In this document: in pieces, positions 27,701 to 35,339 of the stretch
How the letters are laid out: every line of letters starts with the position of its first letter
How positions within the stretch are numbered: position 1 is the stretch's first letter
DNA from: Alistipes sp.
Lineage (GTDB): Bacteria > Bacteroidota > Bacteroidia > Bacteroidales > Rikenellaceae
NCBI GenBank assembly: GCA_017546345.1
Contig: JAFYXB010000063.1
Coordinates: forward strand, 1 to 36,408
DNA: 36,408 nucleotides
Direction: 5' to 3'
Program-made: the position numbers and the translations under genes
The notes under the pieces: model-generated
What the model was told of the DNA's origin: nothing
What the model saw: only the letters and a program-made list of their open reading frames with translations
The model's database searches: none

Positions 27701-27787
27701 CTCGTATTTGCTCTGGGCAAACACTTGGGCGGGAATTGCCATTGCGATAATGGCCAAACCCAAACACATAGTTAAGAATTTTCTCAT
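24716..27787 (-). CDS. susC: SusC-like TonB-dependent outer-membrane transporter
   Basis: A 1023-residue TonB-dependent receptor. The signal peptide ends near 24 (AQVFAQ). A carboxypeptidase-regulatory-like domain spans about 28-100 (VKGVVVDTTGTPVIGASV), the TonB-box/SusC signature is DDVVVIGYGT (107-116), the plug carries IRIRGISSLNASQNPLIVIDG, and a 22-strand-type barrel ends in YTLRVNVNF with the C-terminal Phe needed for barrel assembly. It imports oligosaccharides with energy from TonB-ExbBD. No frame break is seen. It begins 75 bp after the MFS gene. That gap has no recognisable -7 box, so read-through from the MFS promoter, or a promoter inside the MFS gene, is likely. Confidence 0.95.
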   Translation of the reverse strand: MRKFLTMCLGLAIIAMAIPAQVFAQSKYEVKGVVVDTTGTPVIGASVIEQGTTNGVTTDLNGQYALRVNSAESVVVISFIGYKTQELVASSSLLQNVVLEEDSEMIDDVVVIGYGTVKKNDLTGSVVAVKADELNRGAIVSTQDMMQGKVPGLQVIPGDGGPNSGSTIRIRGISSLNASQNPLIVIDGVPVADNAGAGMANPLSLVNPNDIESFTVLKDASAAAIYGSRASNGVIIISTKKGKGNKMNVSYNGSFGVSHNYKEMPVMTADEFRSYLTSTYAEGTPQGDAFRALLGDANTNWQDLVFRTGFSHDHNVSLYGNYEDKLPYRASLGYTGQWGTLETSKYDRATVDLSLSPKFFKDHLTVSLNAKGVYNHQTYADSGAIGGAAFMNPTQDPYFRNEDGSIDYTTANGYWNYGTGRGSNFSPNTLAGASPLSLLYDRVNYVDVYRTLTNFTVDYKVHGLEALRFNLNLGVDASISQGYDGVNPGSFQAYKDTTILKDEAGNVTNNARGWGQYSENEAARVNQVLDFYGNYNETWGKHNLDAMIGYSWQNFYQSDQSFSYFNETGDRNTNNQSLLYQEESFLVSFYGRINYSFDSRYLLTFTLRADGSSKFAKDHRWGYFPSAAFAWNILNEPFMKSQEVVSALKLRLGYGQTGQQEIGNYRYLARYGLSSSSSNMAYMGDAGYNYFWTPYAYDPSITWETTITYNAGIDFGFLDGRINGSVDVYRRDTKDLLNSVTTPLGANFGTTLLTNIGSMRNQGVEFSLDFNPVRTQDWNLRIGFNGTYQQTEFTKLNNTNDPNYAVYQGKPGKGTGGSDLTMHTVGSKPYTFYTYQQVYDADGKPIQNAFVDRNKNNQLDAGDRYNTGKSPLPDFFYGLNLKLSYKNWDFGFNGHGSVGNYVFNDLFASNSTSSTDINAGILSNYATSVLKTGWVDGNSQEQWYSDAFLEDASFFRLDDVTLGYTFNKIGNSDLKIRLAAGVQNVFVITKYSGIDPEVSSSTGIDGAVWPRPRVYTLRVNVNF

Positions 27788-27831
27788 AGTGTTTTAGTGT
27801 TAGTTAATAAATTAAGTTAATGAAATTATGT

Positions 27832-27845
27832 ATCGATTTTTCGAT
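27832..27845. promoter_or_regulatory. Short inverted repeat upstream of susC
   Basis: ATCGA and TCGAT flank a four-T spacer, about 45 bp upstream of the susC ATG and 18 bp after the MFS stop. It could be a small operator or a weak hairpin, but it is short enough to occur by chance. Confidence 0.25.
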
Positions 27846-27862
27846 TTTCAACTATTGTACGA

Positions 27863-29197
27863 CTACTCGGCACGCTTTGTCGAGATGCCGAAGACTGCAA
27901 CAGCAGCCAAGAGCAACGATACGCCAGCTACGACAAACATTGCAATCTGACCTGTTTGCACACCATTGACAACATCGCCGCCAAATACGCCGAGAAGCAA
28001 GCCACCAACCAACGAAGCGATGATCTGTGGCAAGCAAATTGTACAGTTAAACAAGCCCATGTATGAGCCGAGCGACTTACCCGAAAGCGAGTTGGTGAGC
28101 ATTGCAAATGGAAGTGCCAACATTGCAGCCCACGCGCAACCGATAAGCAAGAACGACACGAAGAGCAAGTACTGATCGTGAACGAAGTATGCCGAAATGA
28201 AGCCCAACGCACCGAGCACAAGGCTTGATGAGTAGGCCATCTTTGCATTGCGGAACAATGGCAACACCATAGCCCAAAGGATTGAGCCGATAGCCTGCAC
28301 TGCGAACAATACACCTGTCCAGTCGCCTGCTGCCTGATACTCTGCCGATGCTACATCTACGGTATTCCACGCTGTAACGTTCTCGGCGATACCACCTGTC
28401 GTATAGGTCCACATATAGAGGAACGCAAACCAGCAGAAGAACTGCACAACGCCAATCTGCCAGAAAGCCTTAGGAGCGTGCAACAAGAGATAGAGCAAAT
28501 TGGTCTTCTCCTGCTTCTGCTCGGGCTGGATATTGTGGAACTTAGCATACTCCTCGGGATCCATCTCCTTGACACGAGCACCAGTGTAGAGCACGCAGAG
28601 GATGAGGATGATTGCACCCACGTAGAACGACCATGTAACCGATGGAGGAACAACACCCTCGGGAGCTACGTTGCTGATACCAACCCAAGTGAAAATGTAG
28701 GGGAAGAGGTAACCAACCAACGAACCAGCGTTGCACAAAAGGCTCTGAATAGAGTATGCCTGAGTCTTCTGCTCCTCGTTCACCATATCGCCCACCATCA
28801 TCTTGAAGGGCTGCATAGCCATATTGATCGACGTGTCGAGCAACATAAGCATTACGGCACCAAAGGCCAAAGCCGCCTTAACAGTGAGGTTGAAGCTACC
28901 TGAGTTAGGCAACAAGGCCATAACGATGATAGCAACCACAGCACCTACGTAGAGGTAGGGCTTACGACGACCCAACTTACACCAAGTCTTGTCGCTCAAC
29001 GCACCCACAATAGGCTGCACAATCATACCCATCAATGGGGGCAAAATCCAGAAAAAGCTCAATGTGTGAGGATCGGCTCCAAGTGTTGCGAAAATACGGC
29101 TCACATTTGCACTCTGCAATGCATAAGCGATCTACACACCGAAGAATCCGAAGCTCAGATTCCACATCTGCCAAAATGAAAGATTACGTTTTTCCAT
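27863..29197 (-). pseudogene. MFS sugar transporter (SLC45/GPH-like) interrupted by an amber codon at codon 22
   Basis: The frame from ATG at 29197 encodes a 444-residue MFS carrier of the kind found in Bacteroidetes sus-type loci: MEKRNLSFWQMWNLSFGFFG, then V, a stop (TAG, 29132-29134), then IAYALQSANVSRIFATLGADPH. Homologues usually have Gln where the stop lies (G-[VI]-Q-x-x-x-A-L-Q), so one C-to-T change (CAG to TAG) explains it. The rest is intact, with about 12 membrane segments and the SDKTW(C)KLGRRKPY loop. Expected role: moving maltose or maltodextrin across the inner membrane. Re-initiation could occur at an in-frame TTG (29119), giving 418 residues but losing most of the first helix. 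TAG is also the natural stop of this gene, of susD and of the alpha/beta hydrolase, so recoding is unlikely. A sequencing error cannot be excluded. Confidence 0.85.
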
Positions 29198-29305
29198 ATC
29201 GTTTAAAAAGTTTTGAAATTCTACCCTCCGTAGCCGCCTTATTAAATATTTTTAATAACTACACAGCTACAACGTTACAAATTTTATCAAAAAAATCGAG
29301 AAAAG

Positions 29306-29313
29306 CAAATCTA
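29306..29313 (-). promoter_or_regulatory. Candidate -7 element for the MFS/sus transcript
   Basis: The minus strand reads TAGATTTG, matching TAnnTTTG, about 109 nt before the MFS ATG. There is no good -33 box 19-21 nt upstream, which would fit an activator-dependent promoter but also fits a chance match. Confidence 0.35.
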
Positions 29314-29551
29314 TTCTACCCAAAGTGTCGAATATTACGACGAATTGCATTTTTCTGCGACCGAGCGGGAAATTAATCGACAATACGGGACACCAAAGCC
29401 GACATCGCGAAAGAGATAAATTAAATATAAAAGGCGATATATCAATACACAAGCATAGATACACAACATTTAATACCATAATAAACAACGCATTAACTCC
29501 AATAAATATCACAAAATATAAGGCAATATTTGCACTATATCGGAACAAAGT

Positions 29552-29582
29552 TTTGACATTTAGCATTTTTTACTTATATTTG
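29552..29582 (+). promoter_or_regulatory. Bacteroidetes promoter of the two-component operon
   Basis: The -33 TTTG (29552-29555) and -7 TATATTTG (29575-29582) are separated by 19 nt; both match the consensus fully. The inferred start is near 29588, about 14 nt before the ATG at 29602. Confidence 0.85.
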
Positions 29583-29601
29583 CATAAATATCCCAAAAGC
29601 G

Positions 29602-30984
29602 ATGAAAAGCCTATTGCGTGACAACATAGTCATTGTTCTAATTTTCGCACTGCTGCACTTCGCAGTAGCACTCGTCAGCCGGCTACTCGACTACTACGAT
29701 GACATCCCTCTGACGCTACTCACAATAACGATGGTTATCGTCGTGGCCATGCGCAACGAAACACGCGTAGAGATGGTCGCAGTACTCACCCTGGGTGCGA
29801 CACTTAGCGGCTTTCTAATTGGTTCGTGGCTATGGGAACCGTTAGAATTTCTCACGGGAAGCAACCTCTTTGCGCCAGCGATATCGACATTCATAATCAC
29901 AATGATACTCGGCGTAGCAACCGACTACGTAACTCGTATCGCAAAACGTTTCCGCAGCCATAATCCCACATGGCGATTAACAGCCGCCGACATCATCATC
30001 ATCGCCACATCAATCCTTGTCCTTAGAATGATTTATGTGGTTATGTTCCGCGCTGGAGTCTTCACCGAAGGCCAATTCCTGCTCAGCATCCTCGATATCA
30101 TGAACAACACATGGGCAGTGCTGATAATCCTTACAAGTAACATCGTACTGACCATACGCGTACAGCACTCAATAGGCAAAATTAAGCATCGCAGAAGACT
30201 ATTGGCAATGCTACTTGCGGCAACACTTATCATATCGATAACAGCTACCCTATTTATCTGCTACGATGTACCCTATTTTAGATTCCGAGCAGAGGGCATA
30301 GCTGAGCACATTCGCATATTCTCAGCCGCCATACTCATCGATCTAATCGTCGCAATGGCAGGCCTTCTATTCCATCTATCGATGAGCTCACGACACGCGC
30401 TAAGAGTGGAGAGAGCAGAGAAGCATCGCTCTGAGTATCAATACGAAAGGCTTAAACAACAGATTAACCCTCACTTACTTTTTAACTCGCTTGGCATCCT
30501 CGACTATCTTGTTCAGGAGCACCACACAGAGCGAGCCAGCGCCTACATACGCAAGCTCGCAAATATGTATCGTTATATGCTCAGCAACGACAATAAGCAG
30601 CTCGTAAAACTGAGCGAAGAACTCGACTTTACGACGATGTATATCGATCTTCTCAAAGAGCGATTCGTGGAGGGTATGGTGATTGATATAGATATTGACA
30701 AGGATGCGACCAACCACTATGTCGTACCCTGCTCGATACAGCTACTCGTGGAGAATGCCACGAAGCATAATATCGTTTCAGCCGAAACTCCTCTACGCAT
30801 AACAATAGCAACAGAGGGTAATTGTGTCGTAGTGCGAAACAACCTGCAGCCACGAACACATGGCCAGCCTTCAACACACCTTGGCTTAGCCAACATAAGC
30901 AGACAGTATCTCGACATAACACGTCGTGATATAGAGATTATTAAGAGCGAAAGTGAATTTATAGTAAAACTTCCAATAGTATGA
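29602..30984 (+). CDS. LytS/YehU-type membrane sensor histidine kinase
   Basis: A 460-residue kinase. The N-terminal half (to about 270) has some eight hydrophobic segments with no recognised extracellular sensor domain. Then comes the His_kinase family box QQINPHLLFNSL with phospho-acceptor His291, a YMLSNDNKQLVKLSEELDF helix region and an N-box LLVENATKHN with Asn385. The C-terminal G-box is HLGLANISRQYL. This kinase family pairs with LytTR response regulators. The stop overlaps the next start by 4 bp (ATGA), so the pair is translationally coupled. What it senses is unknown; the multi-helix input domain suggests a membrane-embedded or small-molecule signal. Confidence 0.93.
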   Translation: MKSLLRDNIVIVLIFALLHFAVALVSRLLDYYDDIPLTLLTITMVIVVAMRNETRVEMVAVLTLGATLSGFLIGSWLWEPLEFLTGSNLFAPAISTFIITMILGVATDYVTRIAKRFRSHNPTWRLTAADIIIIATSILVLRMIYVVMFRAGVFTEGQFLLSILDIMNNTWAVLIILTSNIVLTIRVQHSIGKIKHRRRLLAMLLAATLIISITATLFICYDVPYFRFRAEGIAEHIRIFSAAILIDLIVAMAGLLFHLSMSSRHALRVERAEKHRSEYQYERLKQQINPHLLFNSLGILDYLVQEHHTERASAYIRKLANMYRYMLSNDNKQLVKLSEELDFTTMYIDLLKERFVEGMVIDIDIDKDATNHYVVPCSIQLLVENATKHNIVSAETPLRITIATEGNCVVVRNNLQPRTHGQPSTHLGLANISRQYLDITRRDIEIIKSESEFIVKLPIV

Positions 30985-31757
30985 TAAAGGTACTCATCGT
31001 CGAGGACGAAATTCCAGCGCAGATAACCCTCAAAAAGCTTATCGACAAGTGCTGCCCCGACAGCCAAATAGTGATGACGCTCACCTCGGTAAACTCAACG
31101 GTCAAATGGCTCGAAGAGAACCCCAATGGTGCAGATGTTATATTCATGGATGTAGAGCTATCTGACGGAATCTGCTTTGAGATATTCGAAAAGGTGAAAA
31201 TTTCGGCTAACGTGATTATCACCACCGCATACGATAATTATGCTATAACAGCATTCAAAATCAATAGCTTAGACTACCTATTAAAACCTATTATCGAGGA
31301 GGAACTCAAGCGAGCATGGACCCGATGCGTAGAGCGCATAGAGACTCATCGCGAACCAAATATCGAAGCTTTACTCGACATCGTTTCCAAAGTCGGAAAT
31401 CAGGCAGATAAGGAGTACAAAAAGCGATTTATCGTGAAGGCTGGAGAGAAGATCGTTATTATCCCAGTAGACGACATAGCATATTGTTACTCAGAGGATA
31501 AGAGTACCTATGCCGTATGCCGCAATGGCGCACGCCGACTACTTGACTACTCACTCGATACAATGCAGGAGATGCTCGATCCAAAGCTATTTTTCCGCAT
31601 CTCGCGCAGTTGCATAGTATCGATCAACTCTATCGAGAATATATCCAAACACCTCGGCACACGACTTAAACTTCAACTCAACCCTAAGGCTGAAGAAGAT
31701 GTAGTAGTGAGCCGCAGCCGCACATCCGACTTCCTGGAGTGGTTGGATAACAATTAG
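30981..31757 (+). CDS. LytTR-family response regulator
   Basis: A 258-residue regulator. The receiver domain (1-120) has acidic residues in VLIVEDE, phospho-acceptor Asp57 in VIFMDVEL, Thr in IITTAYD and Lys in YLLKPI. A linker leads to a LytTR DNA-binding domain at about 150-255, with FIVKAGEKIVIIPVDDIAYCYSED, the STYAVC strand and FFRISRSCIVSINSIENI. LytTR proteins bind direct repeats upstream of target promoters. Candidate targets are the divergent starch locus and the downstream export genes; neither is shown. Confidence 0.94.
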   Translation: MIKVLIVEDEIPAQITLKKLIDKCCPDSQIVMTLTSVNSTVKWLEENPNGADVIFMDVELSDGICFEIFEKVKISANVIITTAYDNYAITAFKINSLDYLLKPIIEEELKRAWTRCVERIETHREPNIEALLDIVSKVGNQADKEYKKRFIVKAGEKIVIIPVDDIAYCYSEDKSTYAVCRNGARRLLDYSLDTMQEMLDPKLFFRISRSCIVSINSIENISKHLGTRLKLQLNPKAEEDVVVSRSRTSDFLEWLDNN

Positions 31758-31970
31758 CAAAACTCAAGGCTCAATATCGAGAGCAAGAAGATAGAAAAAT
31801 ACCAGTCTAATAAATTATTAAAAATTTTTATTAATAACGAAGCAAATTAGGTTGTATTATAGACTGATACGTCTGCAGCGGAGAATAAAAAAGAGCCTTT
31901 TAAGCGCCTCACAGCCCGATTTGAGGGATAAAAAAGGTGGATTATTATTTTCTTATATAGAAAAAAGTCG

Positions 31971-31978
31971 TATCTTTG
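31971..31978 (+). promoter_or_regulatory. -7 element of the polysaccharide export operon
   Basis: TATCTTTG matches TAnnTTTG. The -33 region is only T-rich (TTTT near 31948-31951) at about the right distance. The inferred start is near 31984, leaving a leader of about 70 nt before the ATG at 32053. Confidence 0.6.
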
Positions 31979-31992
31979 CGCCTGATATGTGT

Positions 31993-32008
31993 CCATATAG
32001 GTATATGG
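31993..32008. promoter_or_regulatory. Perfect 7 bp dyad just downstream of the predicted transcription start
   Basis: CCATATA and TATATGG flank a GG spacer. With only two spacer bases it cannot form a normal RNA hairpin without losing pairs, so a dimeric DNA-binding protein site, placed as a roadblock repressor site, is the simpler reading. It begins about 9 nt after the inferred start. Confidence 0.4.
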
Positions 32009-32052
32009 CGATTATACGAGAGATTGATTGAAATAATTAAATTATCGATAAA

Positions 32053-32841
32053 ATGAAGTACTACAAGCTGTTATTGATTGGTATAGCCATCCTGTTCGCA
32101 AGTTGCAACGCACAGGAGCGAGTGCTCTACCTACAGGGAGTTGAGAGTGGATCAGAGATCCAGATTCCCGAGAACTACGTGATGCGCATCAAGCCTCTTG
32201 ATCAGCTCACTGTTGTTGTCAACTCTAAGGAGCCTGAGTTGGCTTTGCCATTCAACACATCTACTGGTTTTAGCAGTGTCAGTGGCACTCAATCAACCTC
32301 TATCACATCAAGCACATTGCAGGTATTGACTGTCGATAGCGAGGGATACTTGGATATGCCCGTGATTGGCCGTGTTTTCTGTACTGGTCTTAGCCGCGAT
32401 GAGCTTGCTGAGAAGATTCAGAATATGATTATCAATGGCGGTTACATCGCAGATCCTAAGGTTAATGTTCGATTTGCGCAGCTCTCTATCTCGGTTCTCG
32501 GCGAGGTGAACACCCCCGGACACTTCAATATCCAGAGAGATAACATCACAATCTTCGATGCGTTGGCGATGGCTAAGGATATGACCATCTACGGTAGCCG
32601 TGAGGATGTAGCAGTTATTCGAGAGAAGGATGGTAAGCGTATTGTTACAAAGCTTGACCTCCGCTCTCCAGATATCTTTAGCTCACCTTGCTACTATCTT
32701 GAGCAGAACGATATCGTAATTGTAAGCCCTAACAAGTATAAGGCTGCGACCGCAGAGATCAACCAGAACCGTTCGTTCTGGATCTCATTGGCAAGTACAG
32801 GTATCTCGCTTGCAACCTTGGTTATGACAATCATCCGATAA
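32053..32841 (+). CDS. Wza-like polysaccharide export outer-membrane lipoprotein
   Basis: A 262-residue lipoprotein with lipobox LFASC (Cys18). The polysaccharide-export domain (about 40-125) includes YVMRIKPLDQLTVVV, GYLDMPVIGRV, the helix ELAEKIQNMI and YIADPKVNVRF. An SLBB-type domain follows (ISVLGEVNTPGHFNI to about 215), with YYLEQNDIVIVSPN. The C-terminal hydrophobic helix WISLASTGISLATLVMTII probably spans the outer membrane, as in Wza. It forms the exit channel for capsule or exopolysaccharide. It is followed 37 bp later by its Wzc partner. Confidence 0.92.
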   Translation: MKYYKLLLIGIAILFASCNAQERVLYLQGVESGSEIQIPENYVMRIKPLDQLTVVVNSKEPELALPFNTSTGFSSVSGTQSTSITSSTLQVLTVDSEGYLDMPVIGRVFCTGLSRDELAEKIQNMIINGGYIADPKVNVRFAQLSISVLGEVNTPGHFNIQRDNITIFDALAMAKDMTIYGSREDVAVIREKDGKRIVTKLDLRSPDIFSSPCYYLEQNDIVIVSPNKYKAATAEINQNRSFWISLASTGISLATLVMTIIR

Positions 32842-32878
32842 ATAAGTTGTTACACCCTTTAACTATAGATATAAAACC

Positions 32879-35329
32879 ATGATTGAAAATACTGGTTTAA
32901 CAGAACAGCAGCAGCTACAGCAAGATAAGCTTGCTAAGAGCACGCAGATCACCCTATATGATATTCTGCGACTCATATTCTCAAATTGGTATTGGTTCTT
33001 CCTATCAATTTTTGTGTGCGGTAGCCTTGCTATGCTCTACTTGCACTACACTCCCTCTATCTACTATCGTACAGCAACGGTTCTTGTAAAGGACTCTCGT
33101 AAGGGTGGCGCTGCCGAGATGACAGCATTTAGCGACCTTATGGGTGGTATGGGCCGTAGCTCTGTGGACAACGAGGTATATATCTTCGAGTCACGTCACA
33201 TCATGGAGAAGGTTGTTGAGAAGTTCGACCTTGCAACATGCTACACTATCAACGAGGATATTCGCACAATCGATATCTATGGTCGTGAGCCAATCTTGGT
33301 TAAGTTCCTTACTGCAAGTAATCGCGATAGAGGTAGCTTCAGCTACTCAATGACCCCAGATGGTAATATCCGCCTCTATAACTTCATTACGAAGATGACG
33401 TTTGAGGAGGAGCTAACTGAGCATGGAGCATTGACAATTACTGCGATGCTCGGTGATACTATTGCAACACCTCTTGGCGATATCACATTGATTGCAACGC
33501 CCTATATCGAGCGATTGGGTTCTCGCGAGGTTACCGTAACACGTATGCCTCACAATGAGATTACGGAGTACTATCGTCGTGCAATGAATAGCAATATTGC
33601 CGATAAGATGTCGTCAATCATCATCTTGAGCATGAACGATCAGGTACCTAAGCGTGCTGAGGATGTTATCAATGGTGTTATCCATGCGTATAACTCTGCA
33701 GCTATCGACGATAAGCGCACTATTTCGGACCTCACTGGCGACTTTATCCGTGAGCGTTTGAAGACCCTCAGCGAGGAGCTTAACATTGCTGATGAGCAGA
33801 TTGCTAACTTCAAGCAGGAGAATAAGATCTATAGCCCCGATGAAGAGGCTACGATGAGCGCAAGCGAGATTATGCGTCTAAACAACGAGGAGCTATCATT
33901 GGAGGCAAACCTCGAGATGGCACGCTACATCCTCGACTACGTTCGCAACGATAACTCTGGCGAGGGCCTTATTCCTGCATCTACGATCTCAATGAGTGGT
34001 GTTTCTACAGGTTTGGCATCGCAGATCGAGAAGTATAACGATGCTATCCTCGACTACCGCCGCCTAAAGAGTGAAGAGTCTGGAAGCAACCCCGTAGTGT
34101 TGAATCTTGCTACAATGATCTCATCGCTACGCAGCTCGGTTATCACATCGTTGGAGTCACATATCGATGGCCTTAAGTTGCAGATTAGCCACCTAAATCG
34201 TGAGCTCAACATCGCAAGCTCACGCATGGAGAGTTCTCCATCGAAGGAGAAGCAGCTTCTCTCTCTTGCACGTCAGCAGAAGGTTAAGGAGGAGCTCTAC
34301 CTCTACTTGCTAACCAAGCTTGAGGAGAATGCTCTTACATCGGCTACTGCCGAGAGCACTGCACGTGTTATCGACGAGGCATACGGACGCGATAAGCCAG
34401 TCAGCCCCAACAGAAAGCTTATTTTGTTAGTTGCCCTTGTGCTTGGTGCCGCGATTCCATTCGCTATCCTCTATCTTAACGAGTTCCTTAACACTAAGGT
34501 ACGCTCACGTCGAGATATCGAGGAGATGCTTAGCATTCCATTCCTCGGCGATATTCCTCGCTTCGATGGCGAGACCGACAATGGTGTCGTAGTTAAGGAT
34601 GATGGTCGTGACCCCGTATCGGAGGCCTTCCGAATCCTTCGTACCAACATGAGCTTTATGTCGGTGGATAAGCCTTTGAAGGTTATTATGCTCACATCGT
34701 CAATTCCTCATAGCGGTAAGACCTTTGTTTCGACAAACCTTTCGGTATCGCTTGCAAACACAGGTAAGAAGGTATTGCTTATGGACCTCGACCTCCGTCG
34801 TCGTACGCTCTCTAAGCAGCTTGGCCACCGCAACGATCGTCGTGGTTTCACATCGTATATGTCGGATAAGATTACATCTATCGATGGCCTTATCTCACGT
34901 AGCTCATTGCACGACAACCTCGACATTATCTACGCAGGCCCTCAGGCACCTAACCCTGCCGAGATGCTTATGTCACACCGCGTAGACGAGCTCTTCGAGG
35001 AGTTGCGTTCACGCTACGACTATATTATCATGGATAGCACGCCTGCGCTTGCCGTTGCCGACGCTGTTATCACAGATCGTCTTGTTGACTTGACCGTATA
35101 CGTTGTACGTCAGGGCAACCTCGACCGTCGCCAGCTACCCGATATCGAGCAGCTCTATACTAATAAGAAGTTCCATAACATGAGTGTTATCCTCAATGGT
35201 GTGACACACCGCAAGAGCACATATGGTTATGGTTACGGTTATGGTTATGGCTACTCAGACAGCGATGAGCAGACTAAGTGGCAGCGTCGCTGGAAGAAGT
35301 TCCGTAAATTGTTTAAGAAGAAGCATTAA
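32879..35329 (+). CDS. Wzc-like chain-length determinant and bacterial tyrosine kinase
   Basis: An 816-residue BY-kinase. A Wzz domain includes a first membrane segment at about 37-56. A long coiled-coil periplasmic region follows (about 265-480), then the second membrane helix near 511-530 (LILLVALVLGAAIPFAILYL). The cytoplasmic kinase has Walker A SSIPHSGKT near 607-615, Walker A' LLMDLDLRR near 637 and Walker B YIIMDSTPA near 715. The tail has a tyrosine cluster YGYGYGYGYGY at 782-792, then SDSDEQ and a basic end (KKFRKLFKKKH). Phosphorylation cycling of the tail controls polymer length and export in Wzc systems. The co-polymerase works with the Wza-like protein encoded just upstream. Confidence 0.94.
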   Translation: MIENTGLTEQQQLQQDKLAKSTQITLYDILRLIFSNWYWFFLSIFVCGSLAMLYLHYTPSIYYRTATVLVKDSRKGGAAEMTAFSDLMGGMGRSSVDNEVYIFESRHIMEKVVEKFDLATCYTINEDIRTIDIYGREPILVKFLTASNRDRGSFSYSMTPDGNIRLYNFITKMTFEEELTEHGALTITAMLGDTIATPLGDITLIATPYIERLGSREVTVTRMPHNEITEYYRRAMNSNIADKMSSIIILSMNDQVPKRAEDVINGVIHAYNSAAIDDKRTISDLTGDFIRERLKTLSEELNIADEQIANFKQENKIYSPDEEATMSASEIMRLNNEELSLEANLEMARYILDYVRNDNSGEGLIPASTISMSGVSTGLASQIEKYNDAILDYRRLKSEESGSNPVVLNLATMISSLRSSVITSLESHIDGLKLQISHLNRELNIASSRMESSPSKEKQLLSLARQQKVKEELYLYLLTKLEENALTSATAESTARVIDEAYGRDKPVSPNRKLILLVALVLGAAIPFAILYLNEFLNTKVRSRRDIEEMLSIPFLGDIPRFDGETDNGVVVKDDGRDPVSEAFRILRTNMSFMSVDKPLKVIMLTSSIPHSGKTFVSTNLSVSLANTGKKVLLMDLDLRRRTLSKQLGHRNDRRGFTSYMSDKITSIDGLISRSSLHDNLDIIYAGPQAPNPAEMLMSHRVDELFEELRSRYDYIIMDSTPALAVADAVITDRLVDLTVYVVRQGNLDRRQLPDIEQLYTNKKFHNMSVILNGVTHRKSTYGYGYGYGYGYSDSDEQTKWQRRWKKFRKLFKKKH
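35222..35254 (+). repeat. In-frame hexamer repeat encoding the Tyr-Gly tail of the Wzc-like kinase
   Basis: Five tandem units of TATGGT (one TACGGT, the last TATGGC) plus a final TAC encode five Tyr-Gly pairs and a sixth Tyr. Because the unit is six bases, slippage would add or remove whole Tyr-Gly pairs without a frameshift. Confidence 0.85.
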
Positions 35330-35339
35330 TAGTTGATAT

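Larger units (their letters stand above)
29198..29601. other. AT-rich divergent intergenic region, starch locus / two-component system
   Basis: This 404 bp region has no credible gene; the small frames in it are low-complexity and overlap each other. It carries the histidine-kinase promoter at its right end, a weaker candidate -7 box for the MFS/sus direction (29306-29313), and an 8 bp AT-only inverted repeat (TTATTAAA/TTTAATAA, 29239-29258). It is the natural place for regulator sites controlling the starch locus. Confidence 0.7.
31758..32052. other. Intergenic region upstream of the polysaccharide export genes
   Basis: This 295 bp region has no gene. It contains an AT-rich segment bracketed by CAGTCTA (31803-31809) and TAGACTG (31860-31866), a weak CCTCA/TGAGG hairpin near 31907-31927, the export promoter and a 7 bp dyad just after the predicted start site. 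No classical terminator for the response regulator was recognised. Confidence 0.65.

Noticed and set aside
29132..29134. Reassignment of TAG to a sense codon as the explanation of the MFS stop
   Set aside because: TAG ends the alpha/beta hydrolase, susD and the MFS gene itself at the expected places, so genome-wide recoding does not fit.
13850..29197. A mobile-element or phage origin for the starch locus
   Set aside because: No integrase, transposase, flanking repeat or tRNA border was seen, and the codon style matches the neighbouring genes.
29267..29621. Two overlapping small open frames (one on each strand) in the gap between the MFS and kinase genes
   Set aside because: Both come from AT-rich sequence, overlap each other and the kinase promoter, and give hydrophobic or low-complexity peptides without a start signal.
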